In this document: positions 8,011-15,368 of the stretch, piece after piece | How the letters are laid out: every line of letters begins with the position of its first letter | Position numbering within the stretch: position 1 is the first letter of the stretch | Source of the DNA: an uncultured Rhodospirillales bacterium | GTDB taxonomy: Bacteria > Pseudomonadota > Alphaproteobacteria > ATCC43930 > CGMCC-115725 | DNA length: 64,000 bases | Assembly: GCA_903822185.1 (NCBI GenBank) | Contig: CAIJOA010000032.1 | Span: 1-64,000 of the forward strand | Direction: 5' to 3' | The notes under the pieces: generated by a model | The model's input: the letters and a program-made list of their open reading frames with translations, nothing else | What the model was told of the DNA's origin: nothing | Database searches by the model: none | Program-made: the position numbers and the translations under genes

Positions 8011-8807
8011 GTTCGTCGGGTCTGGTCACGGCGAACGCGACGACGCCCGGTGCGGGTCCGGTCTTCAATGTCAGCGGCAATGCGACAGCGAACATCGCCA
8101 GCACCTTGGTGGCGACGGCACAGACAAGCATCGGCGGCAGCGTCCCGCTGTTGACGCCGACGCCCTTCACCCCCGCCAACGGCAATGCCTTCGCCATCGG
8201 CGTCGGCCTGCCGACGGCAAGCTCGGTGATGTCGGCGATCGCCGGTCATCCGAACAACACCGCCGCCTGGACGCCTGCAACCTCGTTCGTCGCCGGTGCC
8301 GGCATCCTCGGTGCGGTGTTCCCCTCGACCGGCACGGTCGGTGTCGAACACGACATCCACTCGGGGCTGAACTACAGCTTCAACGTCCCCTCGGGCTTCG
8401 GCACGACGCTGACGGTCGGCTTGTTGAATGGTTCGATCTTCAACAACACCGCCTTCAGCAACATCGCCGACAAGCTGACCCTGTCGATCACCGACAACGC
8501 ATCGACGATCTTCAGCCAGACCTTCTCGTCGCTCGCCTCGGCACTCACCTTCTTCACGGATGACGTGCTGACCTTCGGCGGTCTGTCGGGGACCAACAAT
8601 ATCGGGATCAACCTCGACCTCATCGCCTTCGACCAAACCGGCTTCGCTGCGAACTTCCTGGTCGGTACGACCGGCGCGGCAGCGGGCGGTGGTGGCGGTG
8701 GCCCGGTCGGCGTCCCGGAGCCGGGCACCCTCGCGGTCTTCGCGACGGCCCTCCTCGGCTGGCTCGGCTTCAAACGCCGGAAGGATGCGGTCAGCGCGCG
8801 CGCCTAA
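6546..8807 (+). CDS. Giant Gly-rich PEP-CTERM surface protein, C-terminal part
   Basis: 753 residues from the first ATG after the interrupting TAA at 6405; the coding frame itself is open from 6408 and is the same as that of the N-terminal part. It continues the Gly/Asn/Thr repeats to about residue 520, then has a non-repetitive domain (VEHDIHSGLNYSFNVPSGFG onward) that looks like a folded beta domain. It ends GPVGVPEPGTLAVFATALLG, a hydrophobic helix, and KRRK, which is a PEP-CTERM sorting signal recognised by exosortase. There is no ribosome site before 6546, so this half is unlikely to be made alone. No exosortase gene is in the window. Confidence 0.85.
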   Translation: MNGISTGNGPVTVATIQTGGAGGNATLGGNGGNGGAAAVFNTLTGDTSDVLSLTQNAVGGKGGDSNGGIAGIGGFAISNQAFTDANPNTLNVVSNALGGAGGNGTGSTTGGIGGYAVTNTQATGSRTVNVTGNAVGGAGGNATLGNGGNGTTLNSSSNPFSVFGTSTGGGDVNVTSTQTGGAGGASTLGGNGGFGGNGFSANTVNGSTTGALTLNQAATGGQGGDSKGGVAGVGGSGVSILSDVDTTASTLTGNISAFGGNGGSGLGNGSNGAPAGQATAIADLTGINKVNVNSLAVAGSGGNATGIGTQAGNGQGITPLSNTTTGTSTGSGTVKVAATGIAGNGGNATNSASAGIGGNAFMGNIVNGSTTGALELRQTAIAGNGGNGNGGSVGIGGNAFSGLFLDQTILPVANQASSLTGIVTAQGGNGGNGSGVSSGAQAGTANAIVNLTSNNATFATANAIGGLAGTGGTAPIAGGIANAQATGTGSSGLVTANATTPGAGPVFNVSGNATANIASTLVATAQTSIGGSVPLLTPTPFTPANGNAFAIGVGLPTASSVMSAIAGHPNNTAAWTPATSFVAGAGILGAVFPSTGTVGVEHDIHSGLNYSFNVPSGFGTTLTVGLLNGSIFNNTAFSNIADKLTLSITDNASTIFSQTFSSLASALTFFTDDVLTFGGLSGTNNIGINLDLIAFDQTGFAANFLVGTTGAAAGGGGGGPVGVPEPGTLAVFATALLGWLGFKRRKDAVSARA

Positions 8808-8826
8808 CGCACGTTCTTACCGGAAT

Positions 8827-8857
8827 AAAAAAGGGGCCGCCTCATGGGCGGCCCCTT
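8827..8857 (-). terminator. Intrinsic terminator between convergent genes
   Basis: GGGGCCGCC (8833-8841) pairs with GGCGGCCCC (8847-8855) around a 5-base loop. Read on the minus strand it is followed by TTTTTT, so it ends the hybrid-kinase transcript. It probably also acts, less strongly, for the surface-protein gene on the plus strand. Confidence 0.85.
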
Positions 8858-8879
8858 CATTTATGGGATGATACGATCG

Positions 8880-10250
8880 CTAGGCCGCGTTGGCGGTAAA
8901 GCGTTCGACTTTCGGCAACAGCACATCGGTCTCGGACCGAAGCTTTGCCGCCAGCAGGCGAATGAGATCGGGATCGTCTGTGCGCGCATCGACTTCAAGC
9001 CGGCGTGCCACCTCGACGAGTTTCACTGCGCCGAGATTACCGGCGATGCTGACAACATCGTGCGCCTCGCGGCCGGCCTCGGGCAGCTTGCCCTCATTGG
9101 CGAGTTCGACGGCGCGCGCCACACGTTCCTGCAGCGCCTGGACGAAGGACGTGACCATCGGCTCGAAATCCGTCGGTCCCGTCAACTGGCGCAGCGTCGC
9201 GAGCTTGGTTGCATCGAAACCCGACGCGATGTTGTTGTCTTCATCTTCGCGCGCTTCCTGGGAACCGATCGAGCCACCCGACACGACGATGCGTTCGACC
9301 TTGCTCAACAACGTCGCAGCATCGAATGGCTTGGAAAGATAATCGTTCATGCCGGCAGCCAGCATTTCGGTATCAGTGCCGGCCATCGCATGCGCGGTCA
9401 GCGCGATGATCGGCAACCGGCTCCAGACACCGCCAAGGCCGCGAATACGCCGCGTCGCCTCGACACCGTCGAGTTCGGGCATCTGCACATCCATGAGGAC
9501 GACGTCATAGGTTTTACGCTGCACCGCCTTAACGGCCTCGAGACCGTTATCGACGACATCGACGCGATGACCCGCATGGGTCAGCATCAAGCGTGCGACC
9601 TGTTGATTGACCTTGTTGTCGTCGGCCACCAGCAAATCGAAACTGCGGCGCTGGTTCGGCGGGATTACTTTCTGCTCGGTCACGGCCGGTGCGCTCAGCG
9701 CGGCGGCGGCGCGCGGCAGGGACAGCTCAAACCAGAAGGTCGTACCCTTCCCCGGCTCGCTGTCGAAGCCGATGGTGCCGCCCATCATCTCGACGAGTTG
9801 GCGCGAGATCGCGAGACCCAAGCCGGTGCCGCCGAAACGCCGCGTGATCGACACGTCGGCCTGGGCGAATTTCTGGAACAGGCGCGAGCGCGCTTCGGGC
9901 GCAATGCCGACACCGGTATCCGAGACCTCGAAACGCAGCGTTGTCGCCGCTTCCGTTTCGGTAGCGACGGCAATGTTGATTCCAACCCGGCCTTCGTCGG
10001 TGAATTTGATCGCATTACCGGCGAGATTGAGCACGATCTGCCGCAGCCGCGTCGGATCGCCATGAAACCAACCACGCACCGCCGGCGCTAAAACCATATC
10101 GAGCGTCAGCGATTTCTGTTCCGCGCGCGGCCCGAGGATCGTCACCGCATCCTCGACCGTCTTGGCGAGATCGAAATCGACCGTCTCGAGCGTGATCATC
10201 CCGGCTTCGAGTTTGGACTCGTCGAGAATTTCGTCGAGGATTTGCAGCAA
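8880..10250 (-). CDS. Hybrid sensor histidine kinase, C-terminal part (HATPase, receiver, HPt)
   Basis: 456 residues from a TTG at 10250; the same frame is open back to 10322, just after an in-frame TAG. The order is: the end of the dimerisation helix (LQILDEILDESKLEAG), the HATPase with NLAGNAIKFT, DTGVGI and GTGLGLAIS motifs, a receiver with the phospho-acceptor Asp in VVLMDVQMPELDG, and a C-terminal HPt-like domain whose AHDVVSIAGNLGAV segment carries the His. This is the BarA/EvgS phosphorelay layout. It has no start signal of its own and is the second half of the gene at 10323-11846. Confidence 0.85.
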   Translation of the reverse strand: MLQILDEILDESKLEAGMITLETVDFDLAKTVEDAVTILGPRAEQKSLTLDMVLAPAVRGWFHGDPTRLRQIVLNLAGNAIKFTDEGRVGINIAVATETEAATTLRFEVSDTGVGIAPEARSRLFQKFAQADVSITRRFGGTGLGLAISRQLVEMMGGTIGFDSEPGKGTTFWFELSLPRAAAALSAPAVTEQKVIPPNQRRSFDLLVADDNKVNQQVARLMLTHAGHRVDVVDNGLEAVKAVQRKTYDVVLMDVQMPELDGVEATRRIRGLGGVWSRLPIIALTAHAMAGTDTEMLAAGMNDYLSKPFDAATLLSKVERIVVSGGSIGSQEAREDEDNNIASGFDATKLATLRQLTGPTDFEPMVTSFVQALQERVARAVELANEGKLPEAGREAHDVVSIAGNLGAVKLVEVARRLEVDARTDDPDLIRLLAAKLRSETDVLLPKVERFTANAA

Positions 10251-10322
10251 TGACGTCGCGCAGGTCGCGACCGTCTCGGCATAATGACGCTGATCGAGCG
10301 AAAGTCCCGAGGCAAGCAGAAG

Positions 10323-10325
10323 CTA
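10323..10325 (-). other. In-frame TAG interrupting the hybrid kinase gene
   Basis: It sits within the conserved H-box helix, replacing the expected Glu of the GMNELLL-type motif. One base change (GAG to TAG) restores a 988-residue kinase. Confidence 0.8.
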
Positions 10326-11846
10326 GTTCATACCCAGCACGCCGTTCATCGGCGTGCGGATCTCGTGACTCATCTGCGCGAGGAACGCCGACTTGGCGCG
10401 ATTGGCGGCGTCGGCCTGATCGCGCGCGGCCAGCAACGCCTCTTCGTGCTTTACGCGCTGCGTAATGTCGCGGGCGATGATGATGATGTCGGTGCGGCCG
10501 GTGCCGCATTCGACGACTTTCTTCCAGCTCGCCTCAACCCAGACATAGTGCCCGTCTTTGCATTCGGCGCGGTAAGTCACGAGGACTTCGCTGCAATATT
10601 CGATTTCTTCGCGCGCGCGTTGGACAGCCGGGATGTCGTCGGGATGAACCATCGCCTCGATCGCGGTGCCCTTCATCTCCTCGGGCGTATAGCCGTAGAG
10701 ACGATCGCAGGCCGGCGAGACGTAAACCCGCTTGCCGCCGCGCGCCAGCACGATCATATCGGACGAATGGTCGGCCAGCAGGCGATAGCGTTGTTCGCTT
10801 TCGAGCGCCACGCGTTCCGCCGCGCCGCGCCGTTGCAGTTCGCGATTGAGAATCCACCCCAGCATGCCGAGCAAGCTGATAAAAGCCGTGACGAGGCTGC
10901 AGAGGAACACGGCCTTGCCGCCCCAATCGGCGAGGACCGCCGCCTTCGGGATGCCGATGCCGACGATGAGCGGTAACCCGCCGATCTGACGATAGACATA
11001 GAGCCGCGCCGCATTATCGACGCTGCTGACGTCCTCGTAGTGGCCGAAGGTCTCGGCGGGGAAGTGCTTGAACACCGGCGCGTTGCTGATGTCGCGACCG
11101 ATATCGTTGGAACCCATCGGCGCCCGCGCGACGATCTTGCCGCCGGTGCTGAACAAGACGATGCTCGAACCGGGAATCATCGCGACGCTGGAAAATATCT
11201 GCTGGATGTAGCTAAGACGAAGGCTGCCCGCGACGACGCCGCCGAAGCTGCCGTCCTCGTTGACGACGCGACGGCTCATCATCAAGTACCAGTCGCCGTT
11301 ATCGCCCTTCGACGGATTGCTGATGAACAGGCCGGCGTCGCCGTTGTCGCGCTGCGCGGTGAAGAAATCGCGCTGGTTGAAATTCGTCCGCGCCGGTGTG
11401 CGGCCGCGTGAATCGATCTTCAGATCGCCGTGCCGGTCGAGCACGAAAATCGAACCATATTGCGGCGCGCGTGCGGAATGATCGAATAGGATGTAGTCGC
11501 GGATGACCGGACTGACGGTCGCGGTTTCGGGCAGAGACAAGCCGTCGAGCACCGCGGTCAGCGACAGATCGTAGGTTTCGATGTCATGGCGGATTTCGAC
11601 TTCGAGGGCGGTCGCTAGATTTTCGGAATCGCGGAACGCATCCGACACAGCCGTCTGGCGCGAATCCCAAAGCACCCAGCCAGTCAGCGCGATCGTGCAG
11701 ATCACGGCGGCCAGGGCGCCGATGACGATGATCGGCATCGTCCTGAGATTGGAGGTATTGAACGCAGTCACGCGCGACGTCTCACCCATCATTTCGGTCG
11801 GGTGGGCGCGGGTCGGCCGGCTCACCTGTCGTTTAAGGTGCGCCAC
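10323..11846 (-). CDS. Hybrid sensor histidine kinase, N-terminal part (Cache, PAS, HisKA) ending at in-frame TAG
   Basis: 507 residues. A membrane helix (about residues 39-60) and a second (about 310-330) flank a ~250-residue periplasmic sensor region that looks like a dCache domain ([26 protein letters not shown]). A PAS domain follows (about 350-470), then the HisKA box [12 protein letters not shown] with His494. The frame stops at TAG right after GVLGMN, where homologous kinases read GM(T/N)ELLL. The next codons read LLLASGLSLDQRHY, so the stop most likely replaces a Glu codon (GAG). The start is uncertain: a GTG at 11846, or ATGs at 11792 and 11789. The full protein would be about 988 residues. 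Confidence 0.85.
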   Translation of the reverse strand: MAHLKRQVSRPTRAHPTEMMGETSRVTAFNTSNLRTMPIIVIGALAAVICTIALTGWVLWDSRQTAVSDAFRDSENLATALEVEIRHDIETYDLSLTAVLDGLSLPETATVSPVIRDYILFDHSARAPQYGSIFVLDRHGDLKIDSRGRTPARTNFNQRDFFTAQRDNGDAGLFISNPSKGDNGDWYLMMSRRVVNEDGSFGGVVAGSLRLSYIQQIFSSVAMIPGSSIVLFSTGGKIVARAPMGSNDIGRDISNAPVFKHFPAETFGHYEDVSSVDNAARLYVYRQIGGLPLIVGIGIPKAAVLADWGGKAVFLCSLVTAFISLLGMLGWILNRELQRRGAAERVALESEQRYRLLADHSSDMIVLARGGKRVYVSPACDRLYGYTPEEMKGTAIEAMVHPDDIPAVQRAREEIEYCSEVLVTYRAECKDGHYVWVEASWKKVVECGTGRTDIIIIARDITQRVKHEEALLAARDQADAANRAKSAFLAQMSHEIRTPMNGVLGMN

Positions 11847-11988
11847 ATTGATTAAGGACCGACAAAAAGCAGCCCGTTAGACGGGAAAAGAAGCCCCGAA
11901 ACACGCGGGATTTAAGGCGGAAATGCGTCGGAACGCACAATCCGATGTAAGGAGACGGAAAAAGACGATTCCCGCCCCGAGGGCCGGC

Positions 11989-12414
11989 TTATTTGGCCGG
12001 GGTCAGCGCCTTTTGGTACTTTTCGGCGCTGAGTTTTTTCTCTTCTTCCATGTCGCGTTTGCCGATCGTCAGGTCGAACCGGTTGCCGTCGAGATCGAGA
12101 CCCTTATCCTCGACGAACGGACGGTCGGTGTTGTTGCCGTCCGCGCGCGGGTCGGTCGGCTCCATCCCCAGCTTGGTCATCTCTTCATAAACGAACGGCT
12201 TTTCTTCGTCGGTCAAAGTGATGCCGAAATGATGCAGCCCCTGCGGGGCACCCTCGCGCTTACGCTTGATCAACGCCACATCCATATAGCCGTCCGTCAC
12301 CCAGACATCGCCCTGGCTCTCGCCGGTGATCTTCATCCCGTAAATGCGCGAATAAAACTCGGCAAGCTTCGCCGGATCGTCCGAGAAGATCGCGATATGC
12401 TGGATGCGCGCCAT
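11989..12414 (-). CDS. VOC-family protein (glyoxalase/dioxygenase-like)
   Basis: A single-domain VOC protein of 141 residues. It opens MARIQHIAIFSDDPAKLAEFY, the usual first beta-strand and helix with the potential metal-binding His. Then come LHHFGITLTDEEK and VEDKGLDLDGNRFDL, matching the second half of the fold. The C-terminus is charged and helical (KRDMEEEKKLSAEKYQ). VOC proteins bind a divalent metal and act as lyases, dioxygenases or resistance proteins; the substrate here is unknown. It follows the MarR gene on the same strand, with a family A repeat between them. Confidence 0.85.
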   Translation of the reverse strand: MARIQHIAIFSDDPAKLAEFYSRIYGMKITGESQGDVWVTDGYMDVALIKRKREGAPQGLHHFGITLTDEEKPFVYEEMTKLGMEPTDPRADGNNTDRPFVEDKGLDLDGNRFDLTIGKRDMEEEKKLSAEKYQKALTPAK

Positions 12415-12499
12415 GATGATTCCTTGATGACTATCGGCCAGGGGTAATCCTCGAACGAGGCGAGAGACGTGTCAATCGGCGGGATTGCATAGGCATCGC

Positions 12500-12600
12500 G
12501 CGTCCCTCGACTGCGCTCGGGATGAGGGGAGATTTTGCGTTGCATAGGCAATGCAGCGCACTGCTCCAACCTCATCCCGAGCGAAGTCGAGGGACGCACC
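12500..12600. repeat. Family A inverted repeat, copy 3
   Basis: CGTCCCTCGACTGCGCTCGG and CCCGAGCGAAGTCGAGGGAC face each other across a centre with the inner palindrome GCGTTGCAT / ATGCAGCGC. It lies immediately downstream of the MarR stop codon. Confidence 0.85.
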
Positions 12601-12603
12601 CCG

Positions 12604-13068
12604 TTAGTGCAACGACACGACGCGACTGAGAGCCTCGCGCAACGAAGCCGCTTCGCCACCGCCATAACGGGTCTCGAAATCGCGCTGTGCCTCACGCCAC
12701 AGCGGCTGCGCCTCTTTCAGACGCACTCGCCCCGCCGCCGTCAGCTGCATGACGCGGGTGCGGGCATCGTCGCGCGCCGCGACTTCGATTAGACCGTCGC
12801 GTTCGAGGGGACGTATCGCCCGCCCCGTCGTCGTTCGGTCCATCGCCATCAGCATCGCCAGCGCGTTGATCGATTGCGGGCCGAGCCGCAGCAGTTTGGA
12901 CAAGATCGAATATTGCGACGTGCGTAAGCCGATCACGCCGAGATGCCGATCATAGAACTGCGTCACCTGCCGCGCCGCCTGCCGGATGGCGAGGCAGTTG
13001 CAGTCCGCCGGATCGAGCGAAATCGCCGGGATCTGATTTTGTTTCGTCTTGGTGCGCATGGCTTTCAT
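12604..13068 (-). CDS. MarR-family transcriptional regulator
   Basis: A winged-helix regulator of 154 residues. The dimer helices (QAARQVTQFYDRHLG) are followed by the HTH core (SQYSILSKLLRLGPQSINAL and MAMDRTTTGRAIRPLERDG) and the wing (VAARDDARTRVMQLTAAGR), all typical of MarR. It is divergent from the MATE gene at 13149. The ~80-base gap holds two copies of a TGCATATG palindrome, so it probably represses both itself and the efflux gene. The start may be at 13068 or at the in-frame ATG three codons later; neither has a strong ribosome site. Confidence 0.9.
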   Translation of the reverse strand: MKAMRTKTKQNQIPAISLDPADCNCLAIRQAARQVTQFYDRHLGVIGLRTSQYSILSKLLRLGPQSINALAMLMAMDRTTTGRAIRPLERDGLIEVAARDDARTRVMQLTAAGRVRLKEAQPLWREAQRDFETRYGGGEAASLREALSRVVSLH

Positions 13069-13078
13069 GTCGAAATAA

Positions 13079-13114
13079 GTGCATATGCACGCTTGTGTAA
13101 GGGTGCATATGCGC
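13079..13114. promoter_or_regulatory. Paired palindromic operator between marR and MATE genes
   Basis: GTGCATATGCAC (13079-13090) is a perfect 12-bp palindrome. GTGCATATGCGC (13103-13114) repeats it with one change, 24 bases on. The position between divergent regulator and pump genes fits MarR dimer binding sites that would cover both promoters. Confidence 0.65.
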
Positions 13115-13148
13115 CTAATTTCAGCGCCAGGTCAAGACAGAGGACGTT

Positions 13149-14525
13149 ATGATGGATCCGCGTACCCGGACATTGCTGGAAGCCCCAATCGGGCCGACCC
13201 TGATGCGACTGGCGTTGCCGAATGTCGTTGTCATGGTGATGCAGTCCTCCATCGGCTTGACCGAGACCTACTTCGTCGGTTGGCTCGGCACCGACGCCCT
13301 CGCGGGCATGTCGCTGGTCTTTCCGACCCTGATGCTGTTTCAGATGATCTCAGCCGGCGCGATGGGCGGCGGCATCCTTTCCGCCATCGCACGCACGCTG
13401 GGGTCTGACCGCCGCTCCGAAGCGGGCATCATCACCTGGCATGCGGTCGCCATCGCGCTCGGCCTCGGCGTCGCAACAACCATCCTGATGCTCGCGGTCG
13501 ATAAGCCACTCTATTCGGCGATGGGCGGACACGACGCATCGCTGGCGGCCGCCCTCACCTACGCCACCATCATCTTCGCGGGGGCCATTCCGTTATGGCT
13601 CTATAACTCGCTGGCCGCCGTTATCCGCGGCACCGGGAATATCTTGCTGCCCGCCGCGGTCACCGCCGTCGGCGCCATCATTCTCGTTCCGGTATCGCCG
13701 ATCTTGATCTTTGGCTGGGGACCCGCGCCGCAATTGGGCATCGCCGGCGGCGCCATCGCCATTGTCGCGTTCTATGTCATCGGCACCGTGATCTTCGCGA
13801 CCTATCTGTGGTCCGGCCGCGGTGTCCTTCGTCCGACACCGCGGCCGCCGCGTCTGCAATGGAAAGCGATGCGCGAGATTTTACGCGTCGGCGCGATCTC
13901 GTCGCTGATCAGCGTCACGACCAATATCGTCATCGTCGTCGCGACCGGCTTCGTCGGTGCGTTCGGCGCGGCGGCTGTCGCCGGTTACGGCACCGGCTCG
14001 CGTCTCGAATATTTTCTCGTGCCCTTGGCCTTCGGTTTCGGCGGGCCGCTCGCCGCGATGGTCGGCACCTCGATCGGCGCAGGGCAACGCGCGCGTGCGC
14101 TGAAGGTCACTTGGATCGGCGCCGGTATTACGTTCGCCATCACCGAGGCGATCGGTCTCGCGGGCGCGCTCTATCCGCAAGCTTGGCTTAGCCTCTTTGA
14201 TACCGATCCGACGATGCTGGCGATGGGCACGAAATATCTGCATAGCGTCGGGCCGTTCTACGGCTTCTTCGGCGGCGGGCTCGCACTTTATTTCGCGTCG
14301 CAAGGCGCGGGACGTTTGGCTTGGCCTCTCTTTGCCGCCGCGATCCGTGTCGCCATCGCGTTGGGTGGTGGGTATTTCGCCCTCAAAATTACGGGCGGAA
14401 TCGATGGCGTATTCCTCGCCATCGGCGTCGCACTTGCCGCCTCCGGCCTCATCAATGCGGCGGCAATTGCGGCGGGTGTATGGTTCGATCGCGCCCCTTC
14501 CAAGGTCATTCCCGCCACCCGTTAG
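13149..14525 (+). CDS. MATE-family multidrug efflux transporter
   Basis: A 458-residue inner-membrane protein with about twelve hydrophobic helices. The MATE pattern is clear: IGPTLMRLALPNVVVMVMQS at the N-terminus, TYFVGWLGTDALAGMSLVFP in helix 2, and the second-half duplication with GAAAVAGYGTGSRLEYFLVP. MATE pumps export cationic drugs and metabolites using a proton or sodium gradient. It is transcribed away from the MarR gene, and the operator pair suggests ligand-inducible control. AGAGGA stands before the ATG at 13149; the ATG at 13152 is also possible. Confidence 0.9.
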   Translation: MMDPRTRTLLEAPIGPTLMRLALPNVVVMVMQSSIGLTETYFVGWLGTDALAGMSLVFPTLMLFQMISAGAMGGGILSAIARTLGSDRRSEAGIITWHAVAIALGLGVATTILMLAVDKPLYSAMGGHDASLAAALTYATIIFAGAIPLWLYNSLAAVIRGTGNILLPAAVTAVGAIILVPVSPILIFGWGPAPQLGIAGGAIAIVAFYVIGTVIFATYLWSGRGVLRPTPRPPRLQWKAMREILRVGAISSLISVTTNIVIVVATGFVGAFGAAAVAGYGTGSRLEYFLVPLAFGFGGPLAAMVGTSIGAGQRARALKVTWIGAGITFAITEAIGLAGALYPQAWLSLFDTDPTMLAMGTKYLHSVGPFYGFFGGGLALYFASQGAGRLAWPLFAAAIRVAIALGGGYFALKITGGIDGVFLAIGVALAASGLINAAAIAAGVWFDRAPSKVIPATR

Positions 14526-14587
14526 TAACGAGGAACGATCACCGGTTCGCTCCGTTGTTGGGCATGACTTACCCAGGAGGACGAACC

Positions 14588-14893
14588 ATGAATCGCATTC
14601 TCGCAGCCGCCGCCGTCTTCGCGCTGGCAACCGCGCCGGCCTTTGCCGACAGCCTCAACACAAACACCAACGCCAATGTCACCGTCTCGCCCGGCATTGC
14701 CGCAGCGCCGATCGACGGCAGCTTGTCGAGCCAAAGCAGCGCCAATCCGCAAGTCGGCGGTAGCGCCCATGTCGGCACCGACGTGAAGAGCAACGCCAAC
14801 GAAGAAGGCGGCGGCGTTCAGAATCCGAAGATCGGCACCGGCGTCAATGGCGCCGTTGGTACCGGCATCAACGTTGCGCCGCAGCAACGCTAA
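14588..14893 (+). CDS. Small secreted protein with GVQNPxxGTGVNGA motif, paralogue 1
   Basis: 101 residues with a signal peptide (MNRILAAAAVFALATAPAFA). The mature part is rich in Asn, Ser and Gly and ends with EGGGVQNPKIGTGVNGAVGT and a short tail. The next gene (14918-15253) shares the leader and the VQNPxxGTGVNGA ending. AGGAGG lies seven bases before the ATG. I recognise no named family; a periplasmic or secreted role is inferred from the leader only. Confidence 0.8.
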   Translation: MNRILAAAAVFALATAPAFADSLNTNTNANVTVSPGIAAAPIDGSLSSQSSANPQVGGSAHVGTDVKSNANEEGGGVQNPKIGTGVNGAVGTGINVAPQQR

Positions 14894-14917
14894 TTCCTGA
14901 TCAAGGAGGATAAAGCC

Positions 14918-15253
14918 ATGAATCGTTTTCTCGCGACCGCCGCGATCATCGCCCTGACGGCCTCGCCACTCGCCGCCTTTGCTCAAACCGCCGATGGCGG
15001 TCCAAGCAGCGGCACCGGCAGCGTCGGCGTCAATGCCAGCGGCACGGGTAAAATGGGCAGCAGCAACGCCCAACTCGACACCTCGGCGAGCCCCTGCGCG
15101 TCGTCCAATCCCGGCTCGGCCGCATGCGCGAGCGGCGGCGCCAAAGTTGACGGCAACACCAGCGGCGAATCCGGTGGCGTGCAGAATCCGCATGTCGGTA
15201 CCGGCGTCAATGGCGCGGCGGGCACCAGCGTCCCCACCCCGGGAACACGCTAA
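14918..15253 (+). CDS. Small secreted protein with GVQNPxxGTGVNGA motif, paralogue 2
   Basis: 111 residues with a signal peptide (MNRFLATAAIIALTASPLAA) and a perfect AAGGAGG before the ATG. It has two Cys (in SPCASSN and SAACASGG) that its upstream paralogue lacks, and could form a disulfide in the periplasm. The C-terminal GGVQNPHVGTGVNGAAGT repeats the motif of the protein at 14588. The pair, 24 bases apart and followed by a terminator at 15276, looks like one transcript made by a tandem duplication. Function unknown. Confidence 0.8.
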   Translation: MNRFLATAAIIALTASPLAAFAQTADGGPSSGTGSVGVNASGTGKMGSSNAQLDTSASPCASSNPGSAACASGGAKVDGNTSGESGGVQNPHVGTGVNGAAGTSVPTPGTR

Positions 15254-15275
15254 TCCGCTCGCTCGGCGTTGAGAT

Positions 15276-15307
15276 ATCCCCGGTGGCAACTGCCATCGGG
15301 GATTTTT
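15276..15307 (+). terminator. Intrinsic terminator of the small secreted pair
   Basis: ATCCCCGGTGGCA pairs with TGCCATCGGGGAT across a 3-base loop, followed by TTTTT. Confidence 0.9.
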
Positions 15308-15368
15308 CTATGAACGCGAATAACGACAACGCCACAAAGCTGCCGTCTTTTCGTTATTGTCTCTCATC

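Noticed and set aside
5649-8636. A 995-codon open frame on the minus strand across the PEP-CTERM gene
   Set aside because: It is the antisense image of GGC/ACC-rich repeats. The sense frame has a signal peptide, repeats and a sorting signal; the antisense has Arg/Asp-rich text without any recognisable domain.
6405-10325. Stop-codon recoding (TAA and TAG read as amino acids) as an explanation of the two interruptions
   Set aside because: TAA, TAG and TGA all end ordinary genes in this window, and the two interruptions would need different amino acids. A point mutation or sequence error is simpler.
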